Under the pieces are notes generated by a model. That model was given only the letters and a program-made list of their open reading frames with translations, was not told where the DNA came from and did not search any database. A stretch of 64,000 nt of DNA from Pararge aegeria (lineage: Eukaryota > Arthropoda > Insecta > Lepidoptera > Nymphalidae). Positions 33,930 through 44,664 of the stretch are shown here, in pieces. Both the position numbers and the translations under genes were made by a program. Positions within the stretch are counted from its first letter, which is position 1. Every line of letters starts with the position of its first letter. The DNA is taken from contig NC_053180.1 in assembly GCF_905163445.1 (NCBI RefSeq), forward strand, positions 18,776,701 through 18,840,700. Direction: 5' to 3'.

Positions 33930-34295
33930 TTTAGTATATTTATAATTCCGAGCTACTTTATGTTGTATGTTGCACTTCACAATCTTGTTCCTCCTTCCCC
34001 GTTCTACCACAGAACAGCGAGACACCATGAGCGGTCGCATCCTTATGTGGATGATATTCCATCAACACGCACAAAGCGTTTTTTATCCACGTTTCTGTAC
34101 GTACCACTAGGATGTGGAACGCCCTCCCGGCAACTGTATTTCCTGCCACGTATAATTTAAGTACGTTCAAGTTAAGAGTGAATAAGCTTTTTCTAGGCAA
34201 GCGTGCTCCAACCTAGACCTCATCATTGCTTGACATGATGTCGCAACGGCCATAATTGTCGTCAATCGCTGGTCTATCGTCAATAAAAAAAAGGA
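33930..34295 (+). mobile_element. Jockey/CR1-like LINE C-terminus and 3' tail (pseudogene)
   Basis: Two + frames read together as the end of a non-LTR polyprotein: PPSPFYHRTARHHERSHPYV.. in one, then after a frameshift MWNALPATVFPATYNLSTFK..LFLGK in another, stopping at TAG near 34216. 'Arg-x-W-N-x-L-P..V-F-P..Y-x-L-x-x-F-K' is the usual closing motif of such elements. The 3' tail ends in tcaataaaaaaaa. The rest of the element is absent. Confidence 0.75.
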
Positions 34296-34649
34296 GCTAC
34301 TTTATGTACCTAACCAACTTCGTTAAATAATTCCTGGTTAAGTTTTCCCATTATTGCAATACTTTAATCTTTATTGCAAACATTAGGTTAATTTATATGT
34401 AGAGATAAGCTGATAAAGTTAAAGCACTGATAAATTACTATTCAACCATTCACTTCCGATAGTTAACCATAGAACCTTTTCGAAGTGCCCCAAACAGTAT
34501 TCTTAAAAAGTTGTAATTGTCTGTGATTTTATGAAAATTCGCGCCATTTTTTTTTCTTTTAAACGTGCCAAGGTGTTAAATTATTCTGCCTAGTAAAAAA
34601 AGTTGTGGTGCAATGTAAACGTAAACTAATATCTGTAGTTTAAAAGAAA

Positions 34650-34780
34650 ATGAATTCGTCTGAAATTCCACGTGAAGTTATGAGAGCGGTTTCACTGAAA
34701 TTAATATTGACACCTATAATAATGAGTTGTTTGACGTTAATTTATATATTGTGGAAGTGTTACAAGACTAATAAGCGAAT
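34650..34780 (+). CDS. Cassette 3: putative first exon, membrane helix, but phase-2 donor
   Basis: Forty-three codons plus two bases from ATG 34650 (aaaATGA) to GTAAGT at 34781. N-terminus MNSSEIPREVMRAVSLK (N-S-S sequon at Asn2), helix at about 18-35, then basic KCYKTNKR with a Cys. The layout is that of the other cassettes, but the donor is phase 2, while the other eleven are phase 1. Spliced to the same acceptor it would read a different frame. It may be a decayed cassette with a small indel, may use a different partner exon, or may be a chance hydrophobic frame. Basic residues on both sides make topology ambiguous. Confidence 0.4.
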
Positions 34781-35154
34781 GTAAGTACAAGTTAATAATT
34801 ATTAATATCAGCTTTTCTTCAATCAGATTGGAAATTTGTTGGTCAAAAGATCTCTTACACAGATTATCAAAATTTGGCTCAGAGCGTACTTTGGGACTGA
34901 TTCCAGACCCAAAGCTGCTTATTATTTCGGATGGTTTGCAAGGTCTCGTAAAAACGTACCTATATATCCCAAGCATTCAGTAATTTTATGTTTCGATTCT
35001 GAGTGTAGTGAGATGAATTTGTAATATGTTCAAATTCGTTTATAACGCTGTGGTGTAAGATTACATTTTAGCACCTATTGGTAGAGCGTTTTTTGACAGA
35101 ACTTGTCCGGGCCTCCGGAGGATCCAAGTAGCATTGCTGTGTAGCTTCGTAATT

Positions 35155-35605
35155 TATCATCATATCAACCGATAGTAGTAAACTGCAAGACATAGGTCTT
35201 TTTTATGGAGTTCCAAATTCCACGGTTTTGTGCCGTTTCGATCCAGCGGCTACCTGCGACGCGTTTAATGTCGTCTATCCACCACGTCGGGGTCAACCAA
35301 CGCTGCGCTTACCACTGCGGCACTGCCATTCCAGCACCTTGGGACCCCAACGTCCATCCTTTCTCCAAACTATGTGCCTCGCCCATTGCCACTTTAGCTT
35401 CGCGACTCGTTGAGCTAAGTCTTTAACTGTTGTTCTTCAACGGATCTCCACATTTCTGATTTGATCACGTAGAGATACTCTGAGCATAGCTCTCTCCATC
35501 GCCCGCTGAGTGACTCTGTGCCTTATTATGAGGCCCATAGTTAGCGACTATGTTTCGGAGCCATATGTCATCACTGGCATATTTTATACCTGATCATATA
35601 ATCTT
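35155..35605 (-). mobile_element. RTE-like LINE reverse transcriptase C-terminal end (pseudogene)
   Basis: Minus-strand pieces read, in order, MTYGSET, SLTMGLI, TQRAMERAMLRVSLRDQIRN, AQRVAKLKWQWARHI, DGRWGPKVLEWQ, GKRSVG and SQVAAGSKRHKTVEFGTP. This is the well-known closing part of RTE-clade ORF2. Several stops and frameshifts show it is dead. Reading frames on the + strand here are shadows. Confidence 0.85.
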
Positions 35606-35609
35606 TAAT

Positions 35610-36180
35610 GTACAAAACAATATTAATTATAAACAAAAAGTCAATATAAACGATGGACTTCCTAGAAACGGACATAAATTAGTGATATCTGCATACAGTC
35701 TGAGAAAAGTACAAGAATCCTTTCTGCGGATGGATATATGTTTTTGTACACAGAATTAAGAACACACAGAAACCGTGTACACGACTAATATTAAGCATCA
35801 AAACCACTCTACTTTAGAAGCGTTTCTTGAACAGACTTTATTCATTAAGCAGTTGACAGTAATTATTTAACCTCTAACGTTTACCATGAAATGGGCAAAA
35901 TGGGAAAAGTTTGTGAGGTAGCAATATTCCGTGGGTAAGACGTGCTCGGGGCGTTCTCTGTGTTTTTGGACACAATCCACTGCCTGCAATAATGGCTGAA
36001 TTAGGATTATTTATGTTCTTGAATCTGTTCTTTTATATAACATGATACCGGTAATATTAGAATTATCTACCTTTTTTTTAAAGTTCAACCAATGTATTAA
36101 ACTGCTTGGAAGCAGGCCTCTCCGCTCTCACATCTCACAAGAAACAATAAATCTAAAGATTGTTAAATTATAAAATTACG
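35610..36180. other. No gene seen; unclassified inverted partner of 32.5-32.8 kb
   Basis: Contains 'acagaattaagaacacacagaaaccgtgtacacgac', 'cattaagcagttgaca' and 'taatggctgaattagg'. These are shared with the other block in opposite order. No coding sign. Confidence 0.45.
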
Positions 36181-36184
36181 CTAA

Positions 36185-36318
36185 AAAAGACCTGTCTGCT
36201 GAGTTTCTTGACGGCTCTTTTTCGTAGAATCTGAAATCGGTGGTAGAGTAGCTATAAACAGACTGACTTGACGTTTCAAAAGTGCTTATAAACTACTTGA
36301 AACAAATGACTTTAAATT
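36185..36318 (+). mobile_element. Dispersed repeat (family E)
   Basis: 'gacctgtctgctgagtttcttgacggctctttttcgtagaatctg', 'ggtggtagagtagc', 'gacttgacgtttcaaaagtgcttataaactacttgaa'. Matches 48945-49065 in order. Confidence 0.65.
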
Positions 36319-36574
36319 AATTTTTTTTTCACTATTAGGTGGGATATCTGCTGTCTCAATCAATAGTTACTAATAATGTACTTGATATAGCACAAGAAAT
36401 ACGAACCGCACGCATCCCGCGACCCCAACGCGGTTCACATTTTGTTTGGTAGACGACGACAATTTATGGTTTACGAAACCGCCTACAAAATAGAAACACT
36501 CACGAGCCAAAACTCGTCATTGGTTTCAATGCGGTTAAAAATAGACTAAAAATTATTGATTTGGTAAAAATTGC

Positions 36575-36715
36575 GCACTTTCGTAGCTTTAGTCTTTAGT
36601 TTACGAATGTGGTTATCGGCATAATCTCACTATCTTGAAATTCTTATGTACGCATCAAAAGTGCCACCTATGGGCCTACTTGAATAAATATATTTTTGAC
36701 TTTGACTTTAATTAT
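36575..36715 (+). mobile_element. Dispersed repeat (family B), + orientation, 5'-truncated
   Basis: 'tcgtagctttagtctttagtttacgaatgtggttatcggc', 'gtacgcatcaaaagtgccacctatgggcc', 'gaataaatatatttttgac'. Confidence 0.8.
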
Positions 36716-36719
36716 ATTT

Positions 36720-37195
36720 TTAGGTGGGTTGGGATATTTTAGTAATGTGGGATATCTTTAGTCATATTTTTAGGTATTTAAGGCTGTTTAAGTAATGTGG
36801 AAACTTACCTTCAGATTTTCTAAGCGCTATAATAATAATTGTTCGAGAGTATTCCATGAAAAAGATTTGCCTTAAACATTATAACAAGTAAGCTATTTGC
36901 GCATGAATAGTGGAATATTACTAAGATTACCTTCTATTATACTTAGTTATTACAACGGGCCACTTAGCAAATTAAATACGTCGGTAATTATAGACTAAAG
37001 TAACTCACCTTAAACAAATAATCGCTTCTTTTATTTAAAAAATAATAATATTTCCGTCTTAATATGTGCACATGATTGTTATATGAACGACAGCCTAATC
37101 CAAATACAGGTTTTTATCAATAATATTAAATAACAATTAGTACCTGAATAAAACATTATGAAATAAATATACTACGATAATATACACATCGCCAT
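36720..37195. other. No gene seen
   Basis: AT-rich. A short local duplication, 'tttttaggt..gggatat' against 'tttttaggtatttaagg' with 'agtaatgtgg', lies near 36715-36800. Confidence 0.4.
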
Positions 37196-37197
37196 CT

Positions 37198-37415
37198 AGC
37201 TCCAAAGTAAGCGTAGCTTGTGTTATAGTTAAGTAGATGACTGATGAATGTTTTTATGAATAATATACATAAATACTTATAATGTACAGATTAACACCCA
37301 GACACTGAAAAACGTTTGTGTTCATCACATAAACCATTTTCCAGTTGTGGGAATCGAATCCACAGCCTTGGACTCAAAAACAGGTTCGCTGCCCACTGCG
37401 CCAATCGGACGAAAA
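37198..37415 (-). mobile_element. tRNA-derived SINE (family C), - orientation
   Basis: 'agctccaaagtaagcgtagcttgtgttatag', 'caccatttt-like ccagttgtgggaatcgaatccacagcc', 'gttcgctgcccactgcgccaatcgg'. The tRNA-like head is intact except for substitutions. Confidence 0.85.
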
Positions 37416-37419
37416 AAAT

Positions 37420-37985
37420 TATCTGTATGTAATTTAGGAATATTTTTTGTCAGTTGTTTAATTTGACGTAAACTATGTATAACTAGGGATTGCTGTCTGC
37501 TTTGTCTACCGCATAATTCCCTTTAAGTGCACGCTTTCACCCTACTCTACCTTTCAGATATCATGATTGTAGGCTTGATAATATCATTTTCCACATATCA
37601 ACTCCCAAGTTCAAAACGGGCATTCAAATCGATTTATTGTCTTATTGAAAACCATAAGCAATGATTTTAAATGTCCGTCTCTGACTTAAAACACAGAAGT
37701 CTTACATAACGTTCCAATTTTTCACCAGTTTACCCTTTTATTGTTAAATTTTCATGCGATACGTTTACCGCGTATAGCCCCTAGTATACTTTCCATATCT
37801 TTGATGAATACGAGGTCTTGTTACCTTCATGTTTTCATATTGGGTCTTCTTTATAACATTATGCAAAAAAAAAAGACTATTAATACCCTGGCTCAGAAAC
37901 CTACGTTCCAACTGCAAGTTGCATTAAATATATTCATACCCCGTGATATTATAATTTGTAGCCGTAGTCTATTATTCATATTTTG
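37420..37985. other. No gene seen
   Basis: AT-rich; an 83-codon + frame at 37741-37992 has no domain or splice context I can support. Confidence 0.4.
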
Positions 37986-37991
37986 TTCCTA

Positions 37992-38038
37992 ATAGATTTA
38001 AATTAGGCAAAACTACATTTTGCCTAATTTAAATCTAT
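37992..38038. repeat. Perfect 21 bp inverted repeat with 5 nt loop
   Basis: Arms atagatttaaattaggcaaaa-type (37992-38012) and its exact reverse complement (38018-38038) around ctaca. Very AT-rich, so stable folding would be modest. Confidence 0.93.
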
Positions 38039-38039
38039 A

Positions 38040-39085
38040 AAATTTATAATATTTTTGCAAAATATTGAAAGGATATTATTGAAATACGTATTTTTTTGGC
38101 AAATAGAAATGCGTAACCCGCATATCTATTTGCAATTTATGCGAGTTCAATGAGTGCAAAGTAATTATTTCACCGATTAAATATAATGTTTAACCGACGG
38201 CAAACTGGTGGCCGGGAAATGTCATAATAATAACAATTAGTCTATGGTTATTTTAGTAAGCGCCATCTATTGTCGAATTAATTAACGATCACCAATTCGT
38301 AACGTAGTAGTCTGGAGTCTGGTTCTATCATAGATGTCGATGGTAATTTTCTTAATGGTCTGAAACAGACTGGTAAAGTCCGTTTTCTTGGGAAAATGTC
38401 AAAGAATTAAAAAACAATTACAATATTGAATAATATCAGAAGACGAAATTCGTTAAAAGTATTTAGTGGATGTTAATGTTGCGTCGATAAACGCCCTCTA
38501 TCGTCGAATAGCTAAAACACTTGCGTAATTCACATGATAGATGGCGGTGATACACCAGTGCTATATTTCCTGAAAATCATTTTTACTTAACTCTTGTTTT
38601 TTTTTTGAATTAATCTTAATACTGTATAAAAGTTTATTATAGTTCGTCTCTTCATTGACTTCTTGTATGACTACCTTCCTGAGCATTGTTTTAAATAAAA
38701 AAGGCATCCATTTATAATCTTTTCCAAATTTTCGTTGTCATACTAGTCTACACACACGTGGACACACCTACACCAATCAACTTACCTACCTACGTCACTA
38801 AAAGCACTTCTAAATCCTGTTTCCCGATACGAAATATTAAAGATAAGATATTAATATCGCTATGTAATATAAAAGTGGTTAGAATACTTAGTAAGTACTT
38901 ACCCTGTTTTAACGAACAGTCAGTAATGTCTAGTTTATTTGATAAAGTTTAGAAATTAGCCAAAGAGTGATACCAAAATAATCTATACTAATAATTTACT
39001 TAATGAAAGTCATAAATTAATTTAATAAATTTGAAATAAGTAGGTTTTGTACCTACCTACGATGTGTTTATTGTGTAATAGAGTT
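38040..39085. other. No gene seen; upstream region of cassette 4
   Basis: 'agcgccatctattgtcgaatt' (38259), 'aacgccctctatcgtcgaata' (38490) and 'gatagatggcggtgata' (38535) are similar short phrases and may be fragments of one repeat. A TCAGT lies at 38919. Confidence 0.4.
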
Positions 39086-39104
39086 ATAAATGTTTTTACT
39101 TAAA

Positions 39105-39198
39105 ATGAGTAGTTATCCGGTTCTTTTGTTACCAATTGTGATAGTTATATCTGCGTTTGCGTGTATTTGTATTCGATTCACTGTCATAGTGCTTTGTG
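39105..39198 (+). CDS. Cassette 4: putative alternative first exon, membrane helix, phase-1 donor
   Basis: Thirty-one codons plus one base from ATG 39105 (ttaaaATGA) to GTAAGT at 39199. An in-frame ATG at 39090 would add five residues (MFLLK); the inner one has the better A-rich context. N-terminus MSSYP, then a helix from about residue 5 to 23 with Cys20 and Cys22, Arg24, then a second hydrophobic run FTVIVLC up to the donor. The single internal Arg suggests the helix ends at 23 and the tail is membrane-close. The N-terminus has almost no charge. Confidence 0.6.
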
Positions 39199-39700
39199 GT
39201 AAGTTTAATTTTTTTTTTAATTCACTAATAAATAATAAGAGGGTTATGTTTACAGTAAGTCAACAGTTGCATAAATCACTATTATTTAAACTGCAAAAGG
39301 CGTAAAAAAGCGGAGTAGTAAACTAACATTAGATGCATATTGGTTTCTTCGTCTATACCTACGTAGGCTCAATCTGATTAAGTGACGCAACGCGGTCAGA
39401 TGTCAAGTGAATAATTGCATCCTGCAATGTGCGTCTGCGTATAGTACACAAAAAAAGAGTTAGGGAATTAATAGGATCATTTTTAATTTAACTCACATTT
39501 CTTTGCCTATCACAACTTTTAGGAGAGTTATTTTCAAAATAAAAAATTCGATAAAACTTACTATAGTGGTAAAGAATATTTAAATGACAATTTGATCTAA
39601 AACTTGACTTGAAATCTTTGACTTAATTAATTTAATTTTCTTGATTAATTATTTTTTATTTCTTCGAATGACTTTGAATATTATTCAGTAGGTAGGTATA

Positions 39701-39778
39701 CACAATATACTGTCAACTACAGTGTGCCAATCTCATAATCAGAAGAGATTTGCACACTGTCGTTGACAGTATATTGCG
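39701..39778. ncRNA. Imperfect 34 bp hairpin, pre-miRNA-like size
   Basis: Arms 39701-39734 and 39745-39778 pair with three mismatches around a 10 nt loop (ataatcagaa). Length (78 nt), small mismatches and small loop match a miRNA precursor, but MITE-derived hairpins look the same. No expression evidence is available, so the type is a guess. It lies about 500 bp behind the cassette 4 donor. Confidence 0.4.
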
Positions 39779-39874
39779 TAGGAGTCTATTTTAATTATTG
39801 TAAAACAACTTATAGTGACCCATAATTCTAGCAAATAAATTATTATTATTATTTGGCTGCATTTTTTATTATAC

Positions 39875-40030
39875 TAATTGACCGACAAAGCAGATGGCCC
39901 ACCAGATGTTTAGTTTTTCTGAGGTCGTCAGAGAGTGGGAATCCATCGACCATACAACCACGCCCTTCAAAGCAGAACAATGCTGTTTGGGGCAGAAATA
40001 AGCATGGCGGTAAAACGGTTACGAAATACT
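39875..40030 (-). mobile_element. Non-LTR retrotransposon 3' remnant
   Basis: 'gaccgacaaagcagatggcccaccagatg', 'accacgcccttcaaagcagaacaatgctg', 'ggggcagaaataagcatggcgg' is the reverse of the 3.7 and 12.1 kb blocks. Confidence 0.6.
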
Positions 40031-40034
40031 ACCT

Positions 40035-40975
40035 AAGATTTAAGTGTTAAGTAAACAAGAGTAGAGTGAATAGGTATCTCCTAATATGTATATGCGCCCC
40101 ATCTTAAGCGACTTCTACAATTTCCTTTAGGTGACATTGTGGTATAGCATGTGCCTATATCTTATAGTAAATACAACATCAAACGAGTCACTCTAATTAT
40201 TAATCGATCTCTAGAGAGCACTAGGGTGCACTTGGATAATGTCAGTCCATCCTATTATCTTCTTCTTCTGCTTATTTGCTTTAGGGGGCAATTATAAAAC
40301 AATCTTTCTGGGTATACTTACCTCTAGGATATCCAAAGAATATTCAAAGAAATAGTGAGAAGACACAAAAGGACTTTAAAAGCCACTTGAGCTAGTGCAG
40401 TGAAGATCTTTTGCTAGTCCTTCAATATTAAGAATAAGAATACCTAAGATAAAGTCGTGGGCCCTAATTCTTAAAGATTGATCAATTAATGAATCTTTTT
40501 AGTTTTTAGTGTAGGTACACAATAAAAAAAAAATGTAGTATGAATATCATTAATGCCGGTTCAACTAAGTTTAGGTTATAATAAAAAACATGTCAATAAC
40601 AATTCCTATAAAGGCTAGATTGTAATTAGAGAAAAGAATCGCGCTGAAAGAAGACCTATATATAAAACTGGTAATATAAAATTTCAAATTTCGATGTTTA
40701 ACCATTGTGTTGTAGATCATCTGTCAGTAAATCAAGACAAAGACACATCTAGTCTTTAAAGGTATAAATATTGGTTGAAGGTACTTTTTATTCTAACCTT
40801 ACACGTCCTATGAGAATGCCCAATACGTTAAAAAAATATATTCGGTACAGGAAATCGAGCTGACTAATGGAGGTAATAAAATTTTACCACTTGATTGTTC
40901 GCTGGATGCGAATCATCGTCGATATTATCTAGTAGAGTCGATTACTGCCGATTTTAACGAGCGGCAACAGAAAAT
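40035..40975. other. No gene seen
   Basis: AT-rich; no frame with a membrane helix plus donor and no clear repeat. Confidence 0.4.
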
Positions 40976-40984
40976 TAATGTTCT

Positions 40985-41405
40985 TTATAAGGAATTGCGG
41001 TCCCTCGCGATTTCGTCTGCGTATATTCAACCTTAAAAGATAGACTATGCTGTCGCGGGCTTTTCTTAAGAACTTTTAAACGAGAGCAACTTTATATTAC
41101 ATAATTTTATTGAAGCTCTCAAAAGGAAAAAAGAACCCTATTTTGAAACATTCTGCATTGATGCTATGCTCATTTTGGTTTTAGCGTGATGTTATATAGC
41201 CGTTTTAGATGAATGAATGAATGAATGAATGATTTATTTATTTCTCCACATTACTTATAAGTATGAGTACACAGAGACACAAGAGTTACACATTTATAAT
41301 GTGGGGACTGATGCTTGAACTAGGTAGAACCTGTATCTCAAGCGGCAAGCCACCAGGCCCTTTCCCCAGGATAAAATATACAATATAATATAGTTTAAGT
41401 AATGT
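40985..41405. mobile_element. LINE 3' ends: family K (+) followed by a reversed LINE tail (-)
   Basis: 40985-41210 ('aaggaattgcggtccctcgcgatttcgtctgcgtat', 'gctctcaaaaggaaaaaagaacc', 'tttagcgtgatgttatatagcc') matches 46380-46620 and 56900-57150. 41212-41400 starts with (GAAT)n, then 'atttatttatttctccacattac', 'aagcggcaagccaccaggccctttcccc', a tail in reverse orientation. Confidence 0.6.
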
Positions 41406-41599
41406 TATAATCACAGTTATTCGGTAATATTTAAATTTAAGTAAGAATAACTTTGTGTTCAATATTTTAAATAATGAATTTCTTTATTTTAACAGAAGAT
41501 TTAACTTATGCAAAGATTTTAGATTTATTAGAATGAATAGTAATAATTAATTTTAAATTGTAATGTCTTATAAAATGTAGTTTATAGTTTTTCGTGCGT

Positions 41600-41626
41600 G
41601 TATGTGTGTGTGTGTGTGTGTGTGAG
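41600..41626. repeat. (TG)n microsatellite
   Basis: A run of tg dinucleotides, gtgtatgtgtgtgtgtgtg and on, flanked by 'cgtgcg' and 'agtgagataaaag'. Confidence 0.9.
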
Positions 41627-41974
41627 TGAGATAAAAGGCTTCCTGAGATTATCGCGTTCAAGTTAACAAACAAACTCTTCAGCTTTATATATTAAATATA
41701 AGATTAGGGTTTCTCTTGTATATACCTGTATCATATAAGATGCCCTTTAAAGAGGTGATTACTCTGCTCCATTGAAACAACAGATGCTGAAAACATATTT
41801 AAGAACGAGTGATTTAAGAATGTCGACCTCTCTGGTGCAGTGGTGAGTGGTAATAAGTTCAAGCCGGGACGGGTTCAAACCCCGGTAGCGGGTAACTTAC
41901 GTTAGTAACTTTACGTATGTGATCCGGTGACGGTTATTCCATGAACGAACATATTTAACAAAAAAAAAACAACC

Positions 41975-42165
41975 GGCTTTGTTTGTTGTGGGCTTCTTCT
42001 TAGATCAGGGCGCGTTTGGAACCCTCGTAGCTTTAGTTTTAAGTTGATGAATTTAGTTATCGCTATAAACTCACTTCTATGTTATATTTAACATGTAATG
42101 TACGCATCAAAAGAGCCTATTTGAATAAAGAAATATTTGACCTTGACTTTGACTTTTGACGATAG
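41975..42165 (+). mobile_element. Dispersed repeat (family B), + orientation
   Basis: 'ccggctttgtttgttgtgggcttcttcttagatcagggcgcgtttgg', 'aagttgatgaatttagttatcgctataaactcac', 'gaataaagaaatatttgacc'. It is followed by a LINE tail phrase ('aaaatccgttcggtagttttcag..agacagacagacag', 42238-42285). Confidence 0.82.
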
Positions 42166-42776
42166 CAAATTTACAGAAAATTACCTTGACCTTAGGCATG
42201 AGTAACGCTTTAATCTGTTCGTTAGTGAAAACCGTATGAAAATCCGTTCGGTAGTTTTCAGTTTTTCAGACAGACAGACAGACGAGGAGGGGAACTTTGT
42301 TATATATAATATGTAATGATAAAGATAGCAGGTTTAAAACACTGTGAACATTTCAACTCATTGGCTATTACAATTCTGTACAAACCGCTGACAGAGGCAT
42401 GAACAGATGGAGGCTGGTAGGTATATACCTAAATTATATTTACAGTTATAGTTCTACAGCAATAAAACATTAGTCTTGCCAGTACCGATCTGTATTTTCC
42501 TTATTTCAATGTGCTTACGTAAGTAATTCAAACAATTCACAAGTAATCAGCTATAGGCATACGACAATACGCAGTCCAGTTTATTCAATTGTAGTGGACT
42601 GAGTTAACATATTTAAATTGTAACTATTTTAATTAATTTATCAGCTGATTAGCAAGAGTAAATTAAAACTACGTATGTTTATTATAATTGAAGTGGAGCA
42701 GTTAAAGTGTTTTGCGATTGACTTAATAGATACTATAACTTTTGTGTGTTTAAACATATGTATAAATAAATGAAAA

Positions 42777-42933
42777 ATGGAGTTTTTCGAAGAAGATAGT
42801 GACGTTTCTAGTTACAAAAGTCAGTTTATGGATAGTGACACGGTATTGTTTTTAAGCTTAGTTTTCGTGTGTTCATTTTTAATAACTTGTACTTTATCCA
42901 TAATTTTATACTGCGTCTGCTCGAGTTATTACA
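42777..42933 (+). CDS. Cassette 5: putative alternative first exon, acidic N-terminus, Cys-rich helix, phase-1 donor
   Basis: Fifty-two codons plus one base from ATG 42777 (aaaaATGG) to GTAAGT at 42934. MEFFEEDSDVSSYKSQFMDS is strongly acidic with one Lys. A helix spans about residues 22-46, with Cys 32, 38, 46 and 48. The helix core FLSLVFVCSFLI matches cassette 6 (FLCLVFITTFVL) and cassette 7 (FFCVVFICTFFC), so these three are paralogous exons. The acidic front and uncharged back favour N-out topology. The intron frame runs to a stop only five codons beyond the donor, so unspliced translation would give a 60-residue peptide, an alternative that cannot be excluded. Confidence 0.7.
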
Positions 42934-43129
42934 GTAAGTTAACTTTATTATATAACTAACCTCTGTCTGCGATTTGTCTGCGTGTGTAATTCATACTAAG
43001 TTATAAAAAAAATACGAAAGTGTTTTGTTTATTTGTCCATCCTTTACGTTAACGATTCCCACCTTTTTTTGGGGAAATCCTTATAGATACCACCGCGTCA
43101 CGACGCGTTGAGGCACGGTGTTTGGGAAT

Positions 43130-43372
43130 TAATAATTTCCAAATTTTCTCTGGTCTGGTTTGGTGGGAGGCTTTGGCCGTGGCTAGTTACCACCCTACCG
43201 ACAATGACGTGCCGCTAAGCGTTTTAGTGTTTCGGTGTGATGTCGCGTAAAAACCGATTAGCGGTATGACTAGCGTACTCCCTTGGTTTGGCCGCTACCA
43301 TCTTAGACTGCATCACCACTTACCACCAGGTGAGATTGCAGTCAAGGGCGTACTTGCAGTGGAATAAATAAA
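43130..43372 (+). mobile_element. MITE-like element (same family as 8.1 and 20.1 kb)
   Basis: 'ctggtctggtttggtgggaggctttggccgtggctagttaccaccctaccgac', 'tcggtgtgatgtcgcgtaaaaaccgattagcgg', 'ttagactgcatcaccacttaccaccaggtgagattgcagtcaagggc'. The internal GTGAG is part of the repeat. Confidence 0.78.
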
Positions 43373-43611
43373 AAAAAAGTCCCAACTAAGCAACTAATGA
43401 AAATGAATTTTGCATATAGTTACTTGAAAAAAAGGAGAGTACAGGATTTGTAGAAAACCGTAATAAACATCTAGTTTGTTATCAGTGTCTAGCTGTTTCT
43501 CCGGGGTTCTTATATTTTTCGGGAATAAAGTGTTGCCTGAGCCTACGTCATTGTGAGGTGAAGGAATAACAGACATTCGAACATACAAAGTCACACATTT
43601 AGAGTTTAGTA

Positions 43612-43872
43612 CGTAATAGCCTAGTGGTTAGGACTTCAGCCTCACTTTTAGGGGCCGAGTTTGAGACCCGGCACTCACATCTAACTTTTCTAACGTTAAA
43701 GCAAATGAATATCACTTGCCTTTACGGTGAAGAAGAACATCGTGAGGAAACTGGCACTTCTGAGAGTTCTCCATAATATTCTCAAAGGCGTGTGAAGTCT
43801 ACAAACCGTCTCACTCTGAGAGGAGACCTGTGTCCTGCATTTTGCCAGCAATGGGTTGATATGATAATGATG
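43612..43872 (+). mobile_element. SINE (family A), near complete
   Basis: Head 'taatagcctagtggttaggacttcagcc' and 'ggccgagtttgagacccggcac' (A and B box positions), then 'gaagaagaacatcgtgaggaaac', 'gagttctccataatattctcaaaggcgtgtg', 'gcaatgggttgatatgat'. The 'gggccagcgtggtggactacgg' block is deleted. Confidence 0.8.
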
Positions 43873-43879
43873 AAAAACA

Positions 43880-44600
43880 AACAAATAACTCCCCTTTATA
43901 GTATTAATATAGATAAATACATAATTATTTTATTATAAAATAAACATTGTTTAGTAAGTACAGCAAAAAAGGCCTAGCCTACACCGATGCATATTTTTTA
44001 TCCTGAATTAGTTGCCCCAAGTAGATTGTTATTCGTTTTTCCGCAAGATATTTCGGCTATCTCGGTTTTCCTTCCTTATTTTTATATCATACGTGCTTAA
44101 TTAGACCTTATAAAGGCCTAGTAATCAACTAACCGCCAGTCTATAAAGTTCAGTTAAATAGTAAAAATAGTATATTACAAGTTAAAGTAGGAACGGTTTT
44201 TTCGGGTAATAACAGTGTTAACTTTACAAATTTTAACAGGGTCAGTTTTTGAGACGAGCACGTATGCCAGCTAACTTACTTATTTTAGATAGGCCGACAA
44301 AATGTATCTATGGAAAGGCAGGAAAAGATATTTGAAATAATTATTTCTAGCTAAACAAAAATAACAATTAAAACAATACCGGCTTTATGATTTAGTGATC
44401 TATTATAAACCTAGTTACAGTGTAATGAAGCAATTTTACTATATCCCTCCTTTTCCGGGCAAAGGCCTCCCCTAATCTCGTCCAGGCTATGGAATCTTGA
44501 GCAGTTCTGTGTAAAAATATTTTGTACTAAATGTATAAAATATTTTCGTCTGTTTTTATTTTATTAACGAGGAATTTATTGATTGCTGTCATACAATGCC
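43880..44600. other. No gene seen; upstream region of cassette 6
   Basis: A repeat-like piece 'tatatccctccttttccgggcaaaggcctcccctaatctcgtccaggc' at 44440-44487. The rest is AT-rich. Confidence 0.4.
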
Positions 44601-44664
44601 CGACTCTTAAACTTAACCTGTAAATGACAATAAATTTGGCCAGTTAACATAAAAGTTAGTGAAA

